A stretch of 56,928 nucleotides of DNA from the IMG/VR virus record IMGVR_UViG_3300026097_000028, positions 1-56,928 of that record, one strand, 5' to 3'. The notes under the pieces were generated by a model. It was not told the origin of the DNA. It searched no databases and saw nothing but the letters and a program-made list of their open reading frames with translations. Positions 16,883 through 24,760 of the stretch are shown here, piece by piece. Within the stretch, counting starts at the first letter, position 1. Each line of letters begins with the position of its first letter. The position numbers were made by a program, and so were the translations under genes. The DNA is from a virus.

Positions 16883-17878
16883 TTGGAATTAAATACAAAT
16901 ACAATAAATCTGATAAAATCTGAGTTAGATTTATTTTACAGCCCACACAATTATAAACTTGAATTATCAAATCGAGTAGAAACGTGGGAGTATGATATAA
17001 AAAAATATTGTGAATCTTCTGATATTGGTATAATTTCAATAGGACAAGAATGTATATATGAATATAACATAAATAAAATATTAAATTATATTAAAAAATA
17101 TAACTCAAAATTTAAACTACATCTCGGTACAAGTTCTTATAGTAAAGATACAACTCACCCATATACAAATGTAGCTCTCTTACATTCAACTTCATTCATA
17201 AATGATGTTAATTTTTTAAAATCAGATTATGTTATTGGTGAATATTATTCTAACTTAGCTAAACATATATTCTTATATGAAAATGTATCTAAAAAAACAA
17301 ATCCATATATAATATCATCTAGACGATATAACTTATCAAGATTTAAAATTTATAATAAATTAAATATAAAAAACCCAAGTGGTATTATACGATTTATATT
17401 ACAATCACCACAAATGAGTGCACTTGATATAAAAAACAATGGATATACTAAGACAAATTTTTTATTAAATGAATATGATAAAACATATATATCATTTATA
17501 TTAGAAACTGCCGTAGATGATAATAGAACATTGGGATATTTTAAAGCACTAACTGAAAAATCACTCATAGGATTTCATACAAAAACATTACCGATTATAT
17601 TGGGATGTAAGGGGTTAAATCGGGAATTATTAAATATGGGATTTTGGACTGGAAATGAATTGTTTAATATAGATGATAATGATATTAATGCGGAGGATAG
17701 AATAGTTGAATTAGTTAATAAATTCAATAATATGAATATTAATGATATTAAACGTATATATGATGATAATTTAGTAAATATTAATTCAAATTTTGAGCTC
17801 CTTCATAAATTATTTGATTTAGGTAAAGAATTTAATAAAGATTATACAGAATATAATCAACATATAACTATACTTTAA
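16883..17878 (+). CDS. Glycosyltransferase-like protein, TTG start
   Basis: A stop at 16874-16876 and the lack of any ATG before residue 175 leave TTG 16883 as the likely start, without a good ribosome site; a decayed 5' end is possible. The 331-residue product has in its C-terminal half the block SFILETAVDDNRTLGYF, TEKSLIGFHTKTLPII and LNMGFW (about residues 212-258), the same order as the gene at 3-1031 (SETEFF, TEKTIKPI, GFQTF). The N-terminal halves differ. The gene is markedly richer in AT than its neighbours and interrupts the head cluster, as an inserted accessory gene would. A role in decorating virion proteins or host glycans is guesswork. Confidence 0.5.
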   Translation: MELNTNTINLIKSELDLFYSPHNYKLELSNRVETWEYDIKKYCESSDIGIISIGQECIYEYNINKILNYIKKYNSKFKLHLGTSSYSKDTTHPYTNVALLHSTSFINDVNFLKSDYVIGEYYSNLAKHIFLYENVSKKTNPYIISSRRYNLSRFKIYNKLNIKNPSGIIRFILQSPQMSALDIKNNGYTKTNFLLNEYDKTYISFILETAVDDNRTLGYFKALTEKSLIGFHTKTLPIILGCKGLNRELLNMGFWTGNELFNIDDNDINAEDRIVELVNKFNNMNINDIKRIYDDNLVNINSNFELLHKLFDLGKEFNKDYTEYNQHITIL

Positions 17879-17890
17879 AAATAAAATATA

Positions 17891-17900
17891 TATATTTATA
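17891..17900 (+). promoter_or_regulatory. Late-promoter-like motif TATATTTATA
   Basis: This exact copy lies in the 52-base gap between the glycosyltransferase-like gene and the bS21 gene, 30 bases before the latter's start. Confidence 0.6.
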
Positions 17901-17930
17901 CACAATCAAGTTTACATTAAAAATTATATA

Positions 17931-18257
17931 ATGGCAAGACATACAACTAAGGTTAGAGTAGAAGTTAGAAAAGGTGATATTAACAGAGCCTTAAAAATCT
18001 TTAAAAGAAGAGGAATGGATTCTGGTCATCTTCAAGAACTAAAAGATAGAAAAGAATACACTAAACCAAAAACCGCTCGTAGAAAACAAAAGTTAGATGC
18101 GATACGTAGAAATAACAAAGAAGTTTTGTTTGAAAAATGGGAAAATGGTGATAATACTATAACTCTTTTTAACGAAAAGAAACAAAAATTCAAAAAATCT
18201 TCTAACTCAGAAGAAAAAACCATAGAAAATTATGGTTTACGTGTGGATAATAAATAA
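17931..18257 (+). CDS. rpsU: Ribosomal protein bS21 homologue
   Basis: The 108-residue product carries the bS21 signature in its first 65 residues: VEVRKGDINRALKIFKRR (10-27), then a helix with LKDRKEYTKPKTARRKQKL (37-55). bS21 sits on the small ribosomal subunit next to the 3' end of 16S rRNA and affects start-site choice. Cellular versions are about 60-70 residues; this one has an extra tail of about 40 charged residues without similarity I know. Phage-borne bS21 genes are known in aquatic phages. In flavobacterial ribosomes bS21 helps hide the anti-Shine-Dalgarno bases, so a phage copy could change which messages are translated. It has its own promoter motif but no strong AGGAG of its own. 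Confidence 0.85.
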   Translation: MARHTTKVRVEVRKGDINRALKIFKRRGMDSGHLQELKDRKEYTKPKTARRKQKLDAIRRNNKEVLFEKWENGDNTITLFNEKKQKFKKSSNSEEKTIENYGLRVDNK

Positions 18258-18262
18258 ATCAA

Positions 18263-19141
18263 ATGAAAGAACTCATCGTTACTGGTGATAGTTGGACATT
18301 TGGTAGTGAAATCCGAAATCCTGAATTATTTTCTAAATACAAAGATATACCTGATTGGGATGAAAGAAATGATGAGTATAGGATTTCACGTATTTGGCCA
18401 ACTTTACTATCTAAAAAATTAGGATTTGATTCTTGTAAAAACTTATCATTTGTAGCTGCATCTAATGATAAAGCAATACGAAATCTTATAAATTATTTAA
18501 CAAAAGAATATATTTCTAAAAATAAAGATTTAAGTGATATATTTGTTGTAATTGGGTTAACCTCACCTGAACGTAGAGATTTTTACTATAAAAATAAAAA
18601 AAGTAATTCAGGTTGGATAACATTATGGCCAGCATGGGAACATAACTATAATCAAGAAGGTGTAAATGATTTTGTAAAATCATACGTATCATATTTTTGG
18701 AATGAAGAAGAATTCCTAAACAGATATGTAAATCAATTATTATACTTACAAACTCTATTAGAATCGTATAATATACAATACTTAATATTCCAGTCCTTTT
18801 ATCAACCACAAATTGATTATTATAAAATAAATACGTGGAAAGATACACCATATGTAAATTTATGGAATAATTCTTTTCATGGTTCATCCGATACCATAGA
18901 TACTAAATATTATAATGGTTCATCTGAACGTGAAATTTGGGATATGATTAATCCTATAAAATTTATGAATAAAGATAAAGATATTCATTCTTTTCATGGT
19001 TATTTGGTTAAAAATGGTCAATGGTCTAATAAATCAAATACTGATTATAATATGTTACATCCAAATGAACATGGTCATAAACTATGGGCAGATGAATTAT
19101 ACAACTATATAGAATCTAATAATTTATATAGAAAAATATAG
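18263..19141 (+). CDS. SGNH-hydrolase-like protein
   Basis: The 292-residue product begins KELIVTGDSWTFGSE, the block I of SGNH esterases with the nucleophile Ser at 10 (GDSW), and ends with LHPNEHGHKLWADEL (about 265-279), the block V with the catalytic Asp/His pair replaced by Asn-Glu-His spacing (HPNEHGH). A middle part has IFVVIGLTSPERRDFY, like the block III region where the Asn or Gly lies. Such genes occur in T4-like phages among structural genes; a role in deacylating surface sugars is possible. It is AT-rich like the two glycosyltransferase-like genes. The start is five bases after the bS21 stop, so the two are likely co-transcribed. Confidence 0.6.
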   Translation: MKELIVTGDSWTFGSEIRNPELFSKYKDIPDWDERNDEYRISRIWPTLLSKKLGFDSCKNLSFVAASNDKAIRNLINYLTKEYISKNKDLSDIFVVIGLTSPERRDFYYKNKKSNSGWITLWPAWEHNYNQEGVNDFVKSYVSYFWNEEEFLNRYVNQLLYLQTLLESYNIQYLIFQSFYQPQIDYYKINTWKDTPYVNLWNNSFHGSSDTIDTKYYNGSSEREIWDMINPIKFMNKDKDIHSFHGYLVKNGQWSNKSNTDYNMLHPNEHGHKLWADELYNYIESNNLYRKI

Positions 19142-19158
19142 TTTTTATTTTTATTTAA

Positions 19159-19168
19159 TATACTTATA
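19159..19168 (+). promoter_or_regulatory. Late-promoter-like motif TATACTTATA of the scaffold/capsid unit
   Basis: This is the C-form of the motif, located 149 bases before the scaffold start. A stem-loop begins about eight bases downstream, so the transcript would start with a hairpin. The leader (19198-19317) holds no convincing ORF; an AAAGG lies before the scaffold ATG. Confidence 0.55.
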
Positions 19169-19175
19169 TACTAAT

Positions 19176-19197
19176 AACCCACTCAAATGTGGGTTTT
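19176..19197 (+). terminator. Stem-loop AACCCAC/GTGGGTT with T-run
   Basis: A 7-bp perfect stem with a 6-base loop and TTTT after it. It may end transcription from the hydrolase gene, or, because it lies directly after the promoter motif, form a protective 5' hairpin on the scaffold/capsid message. Confidence 0.6.
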
Positions 19198-19317
19198 ACT
19201 TATTGGTTAATGAATACCCACGAATCTTATATGTGAGGTCACCAAAAAACCGATTTAACTTAATCTACATTGAAAATCCCTAATATTTTCAGAACAAAAA
19301 AAATCGAAAGGTAAATT

Positions 19318-20484
19318 ATGGCAAATTCAAATTTGTTAAAAGAAGCCATCGCTGATGCTAAAGCTGTTAGAGAAACTGCTATTGCAAATGCTAAGATTGC
19401 TCTTGAAGAAGCATTTACTCCACGTTTACAATCTATCTTATCTCAGAAACTTCAACAAGAAATGGAAGAAGGTGATGAGCACGAAGAAGATGTAAATGAA
19501 GAGTATGGAGTAGAAGATACTTCTGATGCGGATTCATCAAAAATCGATGGTGACAACAAACAACCACAAGACAAGGTGAACAATTCATCTGATGTGGCAA
19601 AAACAAACCCAGACACAGATGTTGAAACTGCAGAAGTTGGTATGGAACCAGATGAAGTAGAAAAAGCAAAAGTATCTGAAGGTGAAGATTCTGATGATGA
19701 TAAAGAAGAAGTTGAGGAATCAACTGAAACTGTATCTGAAGAAGCAGAAGAAGTAACCGAAGGTGAGGAAGAGGAAATGGAAGAATCTTATCACGAAGGT
19801 GAAGAAGATGAAGAAGAACTCGACCTTGAATCAATCATCAGAGAACTTGAAGAAGAGCTTGATGATGAGGAAGAAGAAGAAGTTGAAGATATCGCTAAAG
19901 ATGTCGTTGATGGACACGAAGAAGAAATGCACGATGAAGAAGAAGAATCCGAAGAAATGGAAGAAACTTATTCTGAAGGAGACGAAGAATCTGATGATGA
20001 AGAAATCGACTTAGACGAAATCTTGAGAGAGATGGGATATGGGGAAGAAGATGAATCAGAAGAGGAAGTTGAAGAAGCAGTAGAAGAATCTAATGAATTG
20101 GAAGAAGCAAAAGCTGAACTTAGTGAAGCAATGTCTACTATCAAAGAATTGAAATCTACTATCAACGAAGTTAACTTGTTAAATGCAAAACTTCTTTACA
20201 CAAACAAACTATTCCGTTCTTACGAATTGACAAACGAACAAAAAATGAAAGTTGTTGAAACGTTAGACAGAACTAGTAACGTAAGAGAAGTAAAATTGGT
20301 ATTCAGTACATTAGCTGAATCATTCAAATTTACTGGAACTACGAAAAAACAAAAACAAACTGCTAAATTAACTGAATCATTCGCATCTAAACCAGTTGCT
20401 AGTACTGCTCCTAAAAAAGAAGTAATTACTGAATCAACTAACACGATGGCTGATAGATTCAAGCAATTGGCAAACATTAAGTAA
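19318..20484 (+). CDS. Prohead scaffold protein (gp22-like)
   Basis: The 388-residue product has the form of the T4 main core protein: a helical N-terminus (LLKEAIADAKAVRETAIANA, 6-25), a very acidic middle (about 50-265, long runs of Glu and Asp) and a helical C-terminal part with a coiled coil (about 270-300) followed by MADRFKQLANIK at the end. It sits directly before the major capsid gene, the gp22 position. It is predicted to form the internal core and to be cut into peptides by the prohead protease; LKE/Ala and LEE/Ala sites in the first 35 residues fit this. It is longer than T4 gp22 (269), because of the acidic middle. Confidence 0.85.
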   Translation: MANSNLLKEAIADAKAVRETAIANAKIALEEAFTPRLQSILSQKLQQEMEEGDEHEEDVNEEYGVEDTSDADSSKIDGDNKQPQDKVNNSSDVAKTNPDTDVETAEVGMEPDEVEKAKVSEGEDSDDDKEEVEESTETVSEEAEEVTEGEEEEMEESYHEGEEDEEELDLESIIRELEEELDDEEEEEVEDIAKDVVDGHEEEMHDEEEESEEMEETYSEGDEESDDEEIDLDEILREMGYGEEDESEEEVEEAVEESNELEEAKAELSEAMSTIKELKSTINEVNLLNAKLLYTNKLFRSYELTNEQKMKVVETLDRTSNVREVKLVFSTLAESFKFTGTTKKQKQTAKLTESFASKPVASTAPKKEVITESTNTMADRFKQLANIK

Positions 20485-20515
20485 TTAACAAAAACATAAC
20501 AAAGGAAAAATAAAA

Positions 20516-22117
20516 ATGGCAAATTTTGATTTATCTAAACTTATGGAAGGAAAGAACCCACAACAAGTAATGTTGGCTGAAACTCGCGAGTTGAGAAGCA
20601 AATGGGAACAAACTGGACTTCTTGAAGGTTTAAAAGAAAGAGAGCAATCTCAAATTAGTGTTCTTTTAGAGAACCAAGCAAAACAATTATTAGATGAAGC
20701 AACAGCAACTGGAACTTCTGCAGGTTCAGAAGAGTGGAGTGGTGTTGCATTACCATTGGTAAGAAGAATTTTCGGTGAAATTGCATCGAAAGAATTCGTT
20801 TCTGTACAACCAATGAACTTACCATCAGGACTTATTTTCTATCTTGATTTCAAGTATGGAACTGCTCAAGCAGGTAACCCAGCTTTCGATACTAAATCAC
20901 TTTTCGGTGGTACTGGAAATGATTTGGGTTCAACTGACTCTGCCGTAAATGGTTTATATGGTGAAGGTAGATTTGGATACACAGTAAATGATGTATCTGC
21001 TGCTGACGTAACTGTTATCTCTCAAGCTTCTGCTTCATGGGATGAAGTAGGATATGATTCAGCATTATCTGCATCTGTTGCGGATGGTTCTTTAGCTAAA
21101 ATTATCGTAGCTCAATCTGGATTAGAAGGAGCTGATTTAGATGCAGTTCGTTCATTCGTACTTGCAGATACTGCAATTGATGATTTCTACCCAGCACACT
21201 CTAAAGTATCTGGAGCTAACTTCGTATTCTTTGTATCTCAAACTGGTACAATCGCTGCAGTAGATTCTATTTCTTACTCTAAACAACCAACTGATATCAC
21301 ACGAGGTGATTTCGAAGATAAGAGTCCAGTAATGGGAGGTTCATCTCCTTCTGGTACTGCTTTGGATATTCCAGAAGTAGACTTAGAATTGAAGTCTGAG
21401 GCAATTGTTGCTAAGACAAGAAAACTAAAGGCTGTGTGGACTCCTGAGTTGGCACAAGACTTAAATGCTTACCACTCAATTGATGCTGAAGCTGAATTAA
21501 CTTCTATGTTATCTGAGTACATCTCATTAGAGATTGACTTAGAAATCTTAGATATGTTAAAAGCTAACGCTTTAACAACTGAGTACTGGTCGGTAACTTT
21601 AGGTGAGGAGTACAACTCTGCAACTGGTGCTTGGGTAGCTGGTGGTTCTGCTGCTGCATACAACAAAAACTCTTGGTTCCAAACTTTAGGAACTAAATTG
21701 AACAAAGTTTCTAACAAAATTCACCAATTAACATTAAGAGGTGGAGCTAACTTCGTAGTTGCTTCTCCTGATGTATGTACAATCTTAGAATCTATTCCAG
21801 GATTTACAGTATCTGCTGATAAAGATGCAATGTCTTTCGCAGCTGGTGTAACAACTGTTGGTGCTATTGCAAACAGATATACTGTTTACAAAAACCCTTA
21901 CATGACTTCTAATGAAATCTTATTAGGATTCAAAGGTTCTAACTTCTTGGAAACTGGTGCAGTTTATGCTCCTTATGTTCCATTAATCATGACGCCACTT
22001 GTTTATGACCCAACAAACTTTACACCACGTAGAGGGGTAATGACAAGATACGCTAAGAAAATGGTTAGACCAGAATTCTACGGAAAAATCTATGTTAAAG
22101 ATTTAGCTAACGTATAA
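20516..22117 (+). CDS. Major capsid protein (gp23-like)
   Basis: The 533-residue product matches T4 gp23 (521) in length and layout. The first 61 residues are a helical propeptide ending LLDE, followed by Ala 62 (ATATGTSAGSEEW), where the prohead protease should cut; T4 gp23 is cut after residue 65. Family marks include LPLVRRIFGEI and SVQPMNLPSGLIFYLDFKYG (near 98-118), and the C-terminal half has VASPDVCTILESIPGF and the end block RRGVMTRYAKKMVRP. AAAGGAAAAATAAAA precedes the start. A terminator hairpin follows the gene. Codon choice here looks more even than in the accessory genes, as expected of the most highly expressed protein. Confidence 0.95.
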   Translation: MANFDLSKLMEGKNPQQVMLAETRELRSKWEQTGLLEGLKEREQSQISVLLENQAKQLLDEATATGTSAGSEEWSGVALPLVRRIFGEIASKEFVSVQPMNLPSGLIFYLDFKYGTAQAGNPAFDTKSLFGGTGNDLGSTDSAVNGLYGEGRFGYTVNDVSAADVTVISQASASWDEVGYDSALSASVADGSLAKIIVAQSGLEGADLDAVRSFVLADTAIDDFYPAHSKVSGANFVFFVSQTGTIAAVDSISYSKQPTDITRGDFEDKSPVMGGSSPSGTALDIPEVDLELKSEAIVAKTRKLKAVWTPELAQDLNAYHSIDAEAELTSMLSEYISLEIDLEILDMLKANALTTEYWSVTLGEEYNSATGAWVAGGSAAAYNKNSWFQTLGTKLNKVSNKIHQLTLRGGANFVVASPDVCTILESIPGFTVSADKDAMSFAAGVTTVGAIANRYTVYKNPYMTSNEILLGFKGSNFLETGAVYAPYVPLIMTPLVYDPTNFTPRRGVMTRYAKKMVRPEFYGKIYVKDLANV

Positions 22118-22167
22118 TTCGTTAATTAAGTTTAAAACTTAGATATTCTTTAGAGTATCAATAAATT

Positions 22168-22196
22168 AGAGGGATTCCGAAAGGTTTCCCTCTTTT
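22168..22196 (+). terminator. Terminator after the capsid gene
   Basis: The stem AGAGGGA/TCCCTCT has an inner CC/GG pair around a GAAA loop and is followed by TTTTT. It lies 50 bases after the capsid stop and should end the head transcript. Confidence 0.85.
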
Positions 22197-22256
22197 TATG
22201 TCTAACTTTTAACAAAACTTTAACATTTGAAATTTGGTAAATATGAAAATATATTG

Positions 22257-22266
22257 TATATTTACT
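22257..22266 (+). promoter_or_regulatory. Promoter-like motif TATATTTACT (variant)
   Basis: This is an imperfect copy 27 bases before the gene at 22294. A TTTG lies 20 bases upstream of it (near 22233), which is the -33 element and spacing of Bacteroidota housekeeping promoters (TTTG then TAnnTTTG). It could therefore be read by the host polymerase. Confidence 0.4.
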
Positions 22267-22293
22267 ATGTAATAAGATTTAAAACTACAAGAT

Positions 22294-22605
22294 ATGACAA
22301 GTAAATTTCAAATTTGGTTAAACAAAGTAAACGAAGAAAGAAAAGATTATTGGAATAAGAACTTTTCTTATAAACAATACGAACCACTTCAAGTTGAAAA
22401 GGGTAAAAAGTATATTAAACTAATGGATGGTACCACCGTATGGGGATTTATCTCAATGGTAGAAGGTTCTATTCAAGGTTCTCCAATTACCAAGGGAGAT
22501 TTACTAAAACCAGCCAATTGGAGAACTCCTGCTAAACATAGTAGAGGTAATATCTTCAACGAAACCGATAGGTGGAATTTTTATGGACCGGATTATTTAA
22601 AGTAA
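22294..22605 (+). CDS. Unknown small protein (103 aa)
   Basis: The gene stands alone between the capsid terminator and the next promoter motif. The 103-residue product begins with a helix (SKFQIWLNKVNEERKDYWNK) and continues as a beta-rich domain (KYIKLMDGTTVWGFISMVEG, about 48-67). It ends in aromatic residues (RWNFYGPDYLK). I do not recognise it. It has a different style from the cargo proteins: it carries a VNE at 12-14 but followed by Glu, so cleavage there is unlikely. Confidence 0.5.
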   Translation: MTSKFQIWLNKVNEERKDYWNKNFSYKQYEPLQVEKGKKYIKLMDGTTVWGFISMVEGSIQGSPITKGDLLKPANWRTPAKHSRGNIFNETDRWNFYGPDYLK

Positions 22606-22643
22606 TTTATTTAAACTAATTTTATTCGTTCGTTATTTTACTT

Positions 22644-22653
22644 TATATTTATA
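22644..22653 (+). promoter_or_regulatory. Late-promoter-like motif TATATTTATA
   Basis: This exact copy lies 20 bases before the start at 22674 and is followed by TTAAATAGGAG, which supplies the ribosome site. Confidence 0.6.
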
Positions 22654-22673
22654 TTAAATAGGAGAATAAAATT

Positions 22674-22943
22674 ATGGAAGAAACAACTATCAATCCAATA
22701 ATAGAATTAAAACAAGAAGCATTTCAATCATTTATAGATGATGCTAAAAATTCTGAATTAGTAGCATCGGGTAAATATGGTATCCATGAATATGTAGATG
22801 GTGAATGGGTAACTAAAGAAATTGACCAAGCTGATTACATTAATTATAATCATCACCCATTATCAGAGGATTTTATAGTTAGTGAAAAATATATTCAACT
22901 GAACGCAGATTACCACGCATATCCATTTGTTGTATTAAAATAA
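22674..22943 (+). CDS. Unknown small protein (89 aa)
   Basis: A single gene with its own promoter motif, an AGGAG eleven bases before ATG and a terminator just after. The 89-residue product is acidic, with a helical start (ELKQEAFQSFIDDAKN) and an aromatic, His-rich C-terminal half (YINYNHHPL, YHAYPFVVLK). No known domain is visible to me. Its isolated, strongly signalled unit suggests a product needed in quantity late in infection. Confidence 0.55.
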   Translation: MEETTINPIIELKQEAFQSFIDDAKNSELVASGKYGIHEYVDGEWVTKEIDQADYINYNHHPLSEDFIVSEKYIQLNADYHAYPFVVLK

Positions 22944-22952
22944 TAAAAAGTT

Positions 22953-22979
22953 AAAGGGAACTTTGGTTCCCTTTTTTTA
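22953..22979 (+). terminator. Terminator AAAGGGAAC/GTTCCCTTT
   Basis: A perfect 9-bp stem with a TTTG loop and a run of seven T. It lies nine bases after the stop of the 89-residue gene. Confidence 0.88.
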
Positions 22980-23007
22980 TGTCGGATTCTCTCCTTTTTC
23001 TTAATCT

Positions 23008-23017
23008 TATATTTATA
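23008..23017 (+). promoter_or_regulatory. Late-promoter-like motif TATATTTATA of the neck unit
   Basis: This exact copy lies 32 bases before the gp13-like start. ATAAGGAGAG follows and supplies the ribosome site. Confidence 0.62.
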
Positions 23018-23049
23018 GTAGTATAATTGTATAATAAGGAGAGTAATAT

Positions 23050-24201
23050 ATGTCTCAAGCTCGTATTTGGACAGGTTCATCAACATTCACTTCTGGTTCT
23101 TCCACTCCCTTTGGTATTTATGATTCGGATTTAATCTTCCAATCAGACGCACCGAAAGTGGCATCGTGGTGTGCACAACGATTAGGTTATCCTATCATTG
23201 ATGTAGAATTAGAAGAACAAAACTTCTTCGCAGTATTTGAAGAAGCAGTTTCAGAGTATTCTGCACAAGTAAACCAATTCAACATAAGAAATAACTTAGG
23301 TTCCTTGGAGGGACAACCGACTGGAACAAACTACACTCACCAATCGGTAAATGGTTCGGAGTTAAACAATATCATTGCCATATCAGAGCAATATGGTTCA
23401 TTGGCAAATGTAGGTGGTAGAACTGATATTAAAAAAGGTAGTGTTGATGTAATCTCCGGACAACAAGAATACGATTTACAAACTCTTTGGGCAGATGTAA
23501 GTGAAAGTGGTGAGAGATTGGATATTACAACTGTATTTTACGAAGCAACTCCCGCTATACAACGTTTCTTTGACCCTTATTCGGTAAGTGGACAAGGGAC
23601 GTTAAACTTAATTGATGAATTTGGGTTTGGTTCATTCTCACCAGCTGCACAATTTATTTTAATGCCAATTTACGAAGATTTATTAAGAATCCAACAAATT
23701 GAATTCAATGACCAGATGAGAAAATCTGCTCATACCTTTAATATAGTAAATAACAAACTTCAGATTTTCCCTTTACCAACTTCTAATTTTAAAATGTATT
23801 TTGAATACATGGTTAAAAAAGATGTAAGAGAAGCTGGAGCAGTTATTTTACCAAATGTAGTATCTGATTATTCAAATATTGGATACAACTTTGCACAATA
23901 TACGAATATCAACGATGTTGGTAAACAATGGATTAGAAAATACACTCTTGCCCTTTCAAAAGAAATGTTGGGTGCAGTTAGAGAAAAGTATTCCACAGTT
24001 CCAATTCCAGGTTCAGATGTTTCTTTAGATGGTGCAGCTTTAAGAGCAGAAGCACAAACAGAAAAGGATAACTTAATAGAACAATTAAGAGAGAACCTCA
24101 ACGAAGTAAGTAAAAAAACAAGAATGGAAAACGAAGCAGCGATGGTTGACCAACAACAATCGGTGATGAACAAGGTTCCATTAGCAATATACGTAGGATA
24201 A
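23050..24201 (+). CDS. Neck protein (gp13-like)
   Basis: In T4, gp13 forms a ring below the portal and, with gp14, closes the filled head and accepts the tail. The 383-residue product has the typical block LGYPIIDVELEEQNFFAVFE (about 47-66) followed by EEAVSEYSAQVNQ. In the middle lies a FFDP/LMPIYEDLLRIQQIEF segment, then a strand-rich part (KLQIFPLPTSNFKMYFEY) and a helical C-terminus. It is longer than T4 gp13 (309). Position directly before a gp14-like gene supports the call. The N-terminal 40 residues (Ser/Thr-rich) are extra. Confidence 0.8.
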   Translation: MSQARIWTGSSTFTSGSSTPFGIYDSDLIFQSDAPKVASWCAQRLGYPIIDVELEEQNFFAVFEEAVSEYSAQVNQFNIRNNLGSLEGQPTGTNYTHQSVNGSELNNIIAISEQYGSLANVGGRTDIKKGSVDVISGQQEYDLQTLWADVSESGERLDITTVFYEATPAIQRFFDPYSVSGQGTLNLIDEFGFGSFSPAAQFILMPIYEDLLRIQQIEFNDQMRKSAHTFNIVNNKLQIFPLPTSNFKMYFEYMVKKDVREAGAVILPNVVSDYSNIGYNFAQYTNINDVGKQWIRKYTLALSKEMLGAVREKYSTVPIPGSDVSLDGAALRAEAQTEKDNLIEQLRENLNEVSKKTRMENEAAMVDQQQSVMNKVPLAIYVG

Positions 24202-24205
24202 GAAT

Positions 24206-24760
24206 ATGCCAAAGTTTTTCAATGCAAAAGATTTGGATTTCATCAAAACAATCGCTGAAGAAGTGGTTGATTATGTGGTAGAACAAGCAGTGGTTCTATT
24301 CAAAGTATCAGTTGGTGAAACAAAAACCAATTTATATGGAGAATCACTTGGTAAGGTCTGGCATGCACCTGCTACTCTAATGACAATTGTAGATAGAGAA
24401 CCTCAAAATGTAGTTTACGAAGGATTTGGTGCAGATAAATCTCAATTAGTAGAGTTCAGATTCAATAGACAAAGATTAAGAACTGAAACTCTTCCAAAAT
24501 TACGAGATATGAATGGTACTTTGATACCGGCGGATGCAATTCAAAACTCACAATATGGATATCCGGAGATTGGTGATGTTATTTTATTCGATGGTTCATA
24601 TTATGAAATCGATAATGTTAGAACTTCTCAGTTAATTGGTGGTTCAACTGAAATATACAACAAAGAAACTAATACTTTTGAAGATGCCCGAATGAACTTA
24701 ATCGCAACGGCAGTAAAAGTAAGAAAATCTCAAGTACAAATAGAAGATAGGACATACTAA
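24206..24760 (+). CDS. Neck protein (gp14-like)
   Basis: The 184-residue product contains a GEVILFDG-like motif, GDVILFDGSYYEIDNVRTSQ (about 122-141), followed by LIGGS, matching the gp14 pattern of a DNA-exit gate ring subunit (in T4, GD.I.YDN.YYEID..... QL.GG). The first third has HAPATLMTIVDREPQ and a FRFNRQRL stretch, also like gp14. It is shorter than T4 gp14 (256). It lies four bases after the gp13-like gene, and its stop overlaps the next start as TAATG. Confidence 0.75.
   Translation: MPKFFNAKDLDFIKTIAEEVVDYVVEQAVVLFKVSVGETKTNLYGESLGKVWHAPATLMTIVDREPQNVVYEGFGADKSQLVEFRFNRQRLRTETLPKLRDMNGTLIPADAIQNSQYGYPEIGDVILFDGSYYEIDNVRTSQLIGGSTEIYNKETNTFEDARMNLIATAVKVRKSQVQIEDRTY

Noticed and set aside
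19198-19317. Possible riboswitch or tRNA in the scaffold leader
   Set aside because: I see no cloverleaf and no known riboswitch core. Only weak pairings such as GGTCACC are present.
19763-20014. Lys-rich +1-frame ORF inside the scaffold gene
   Set aside because: It is a by-product of the GAA/GAT-rich scaffold codons read out of frame. The composition is artificial and no start signal is present.
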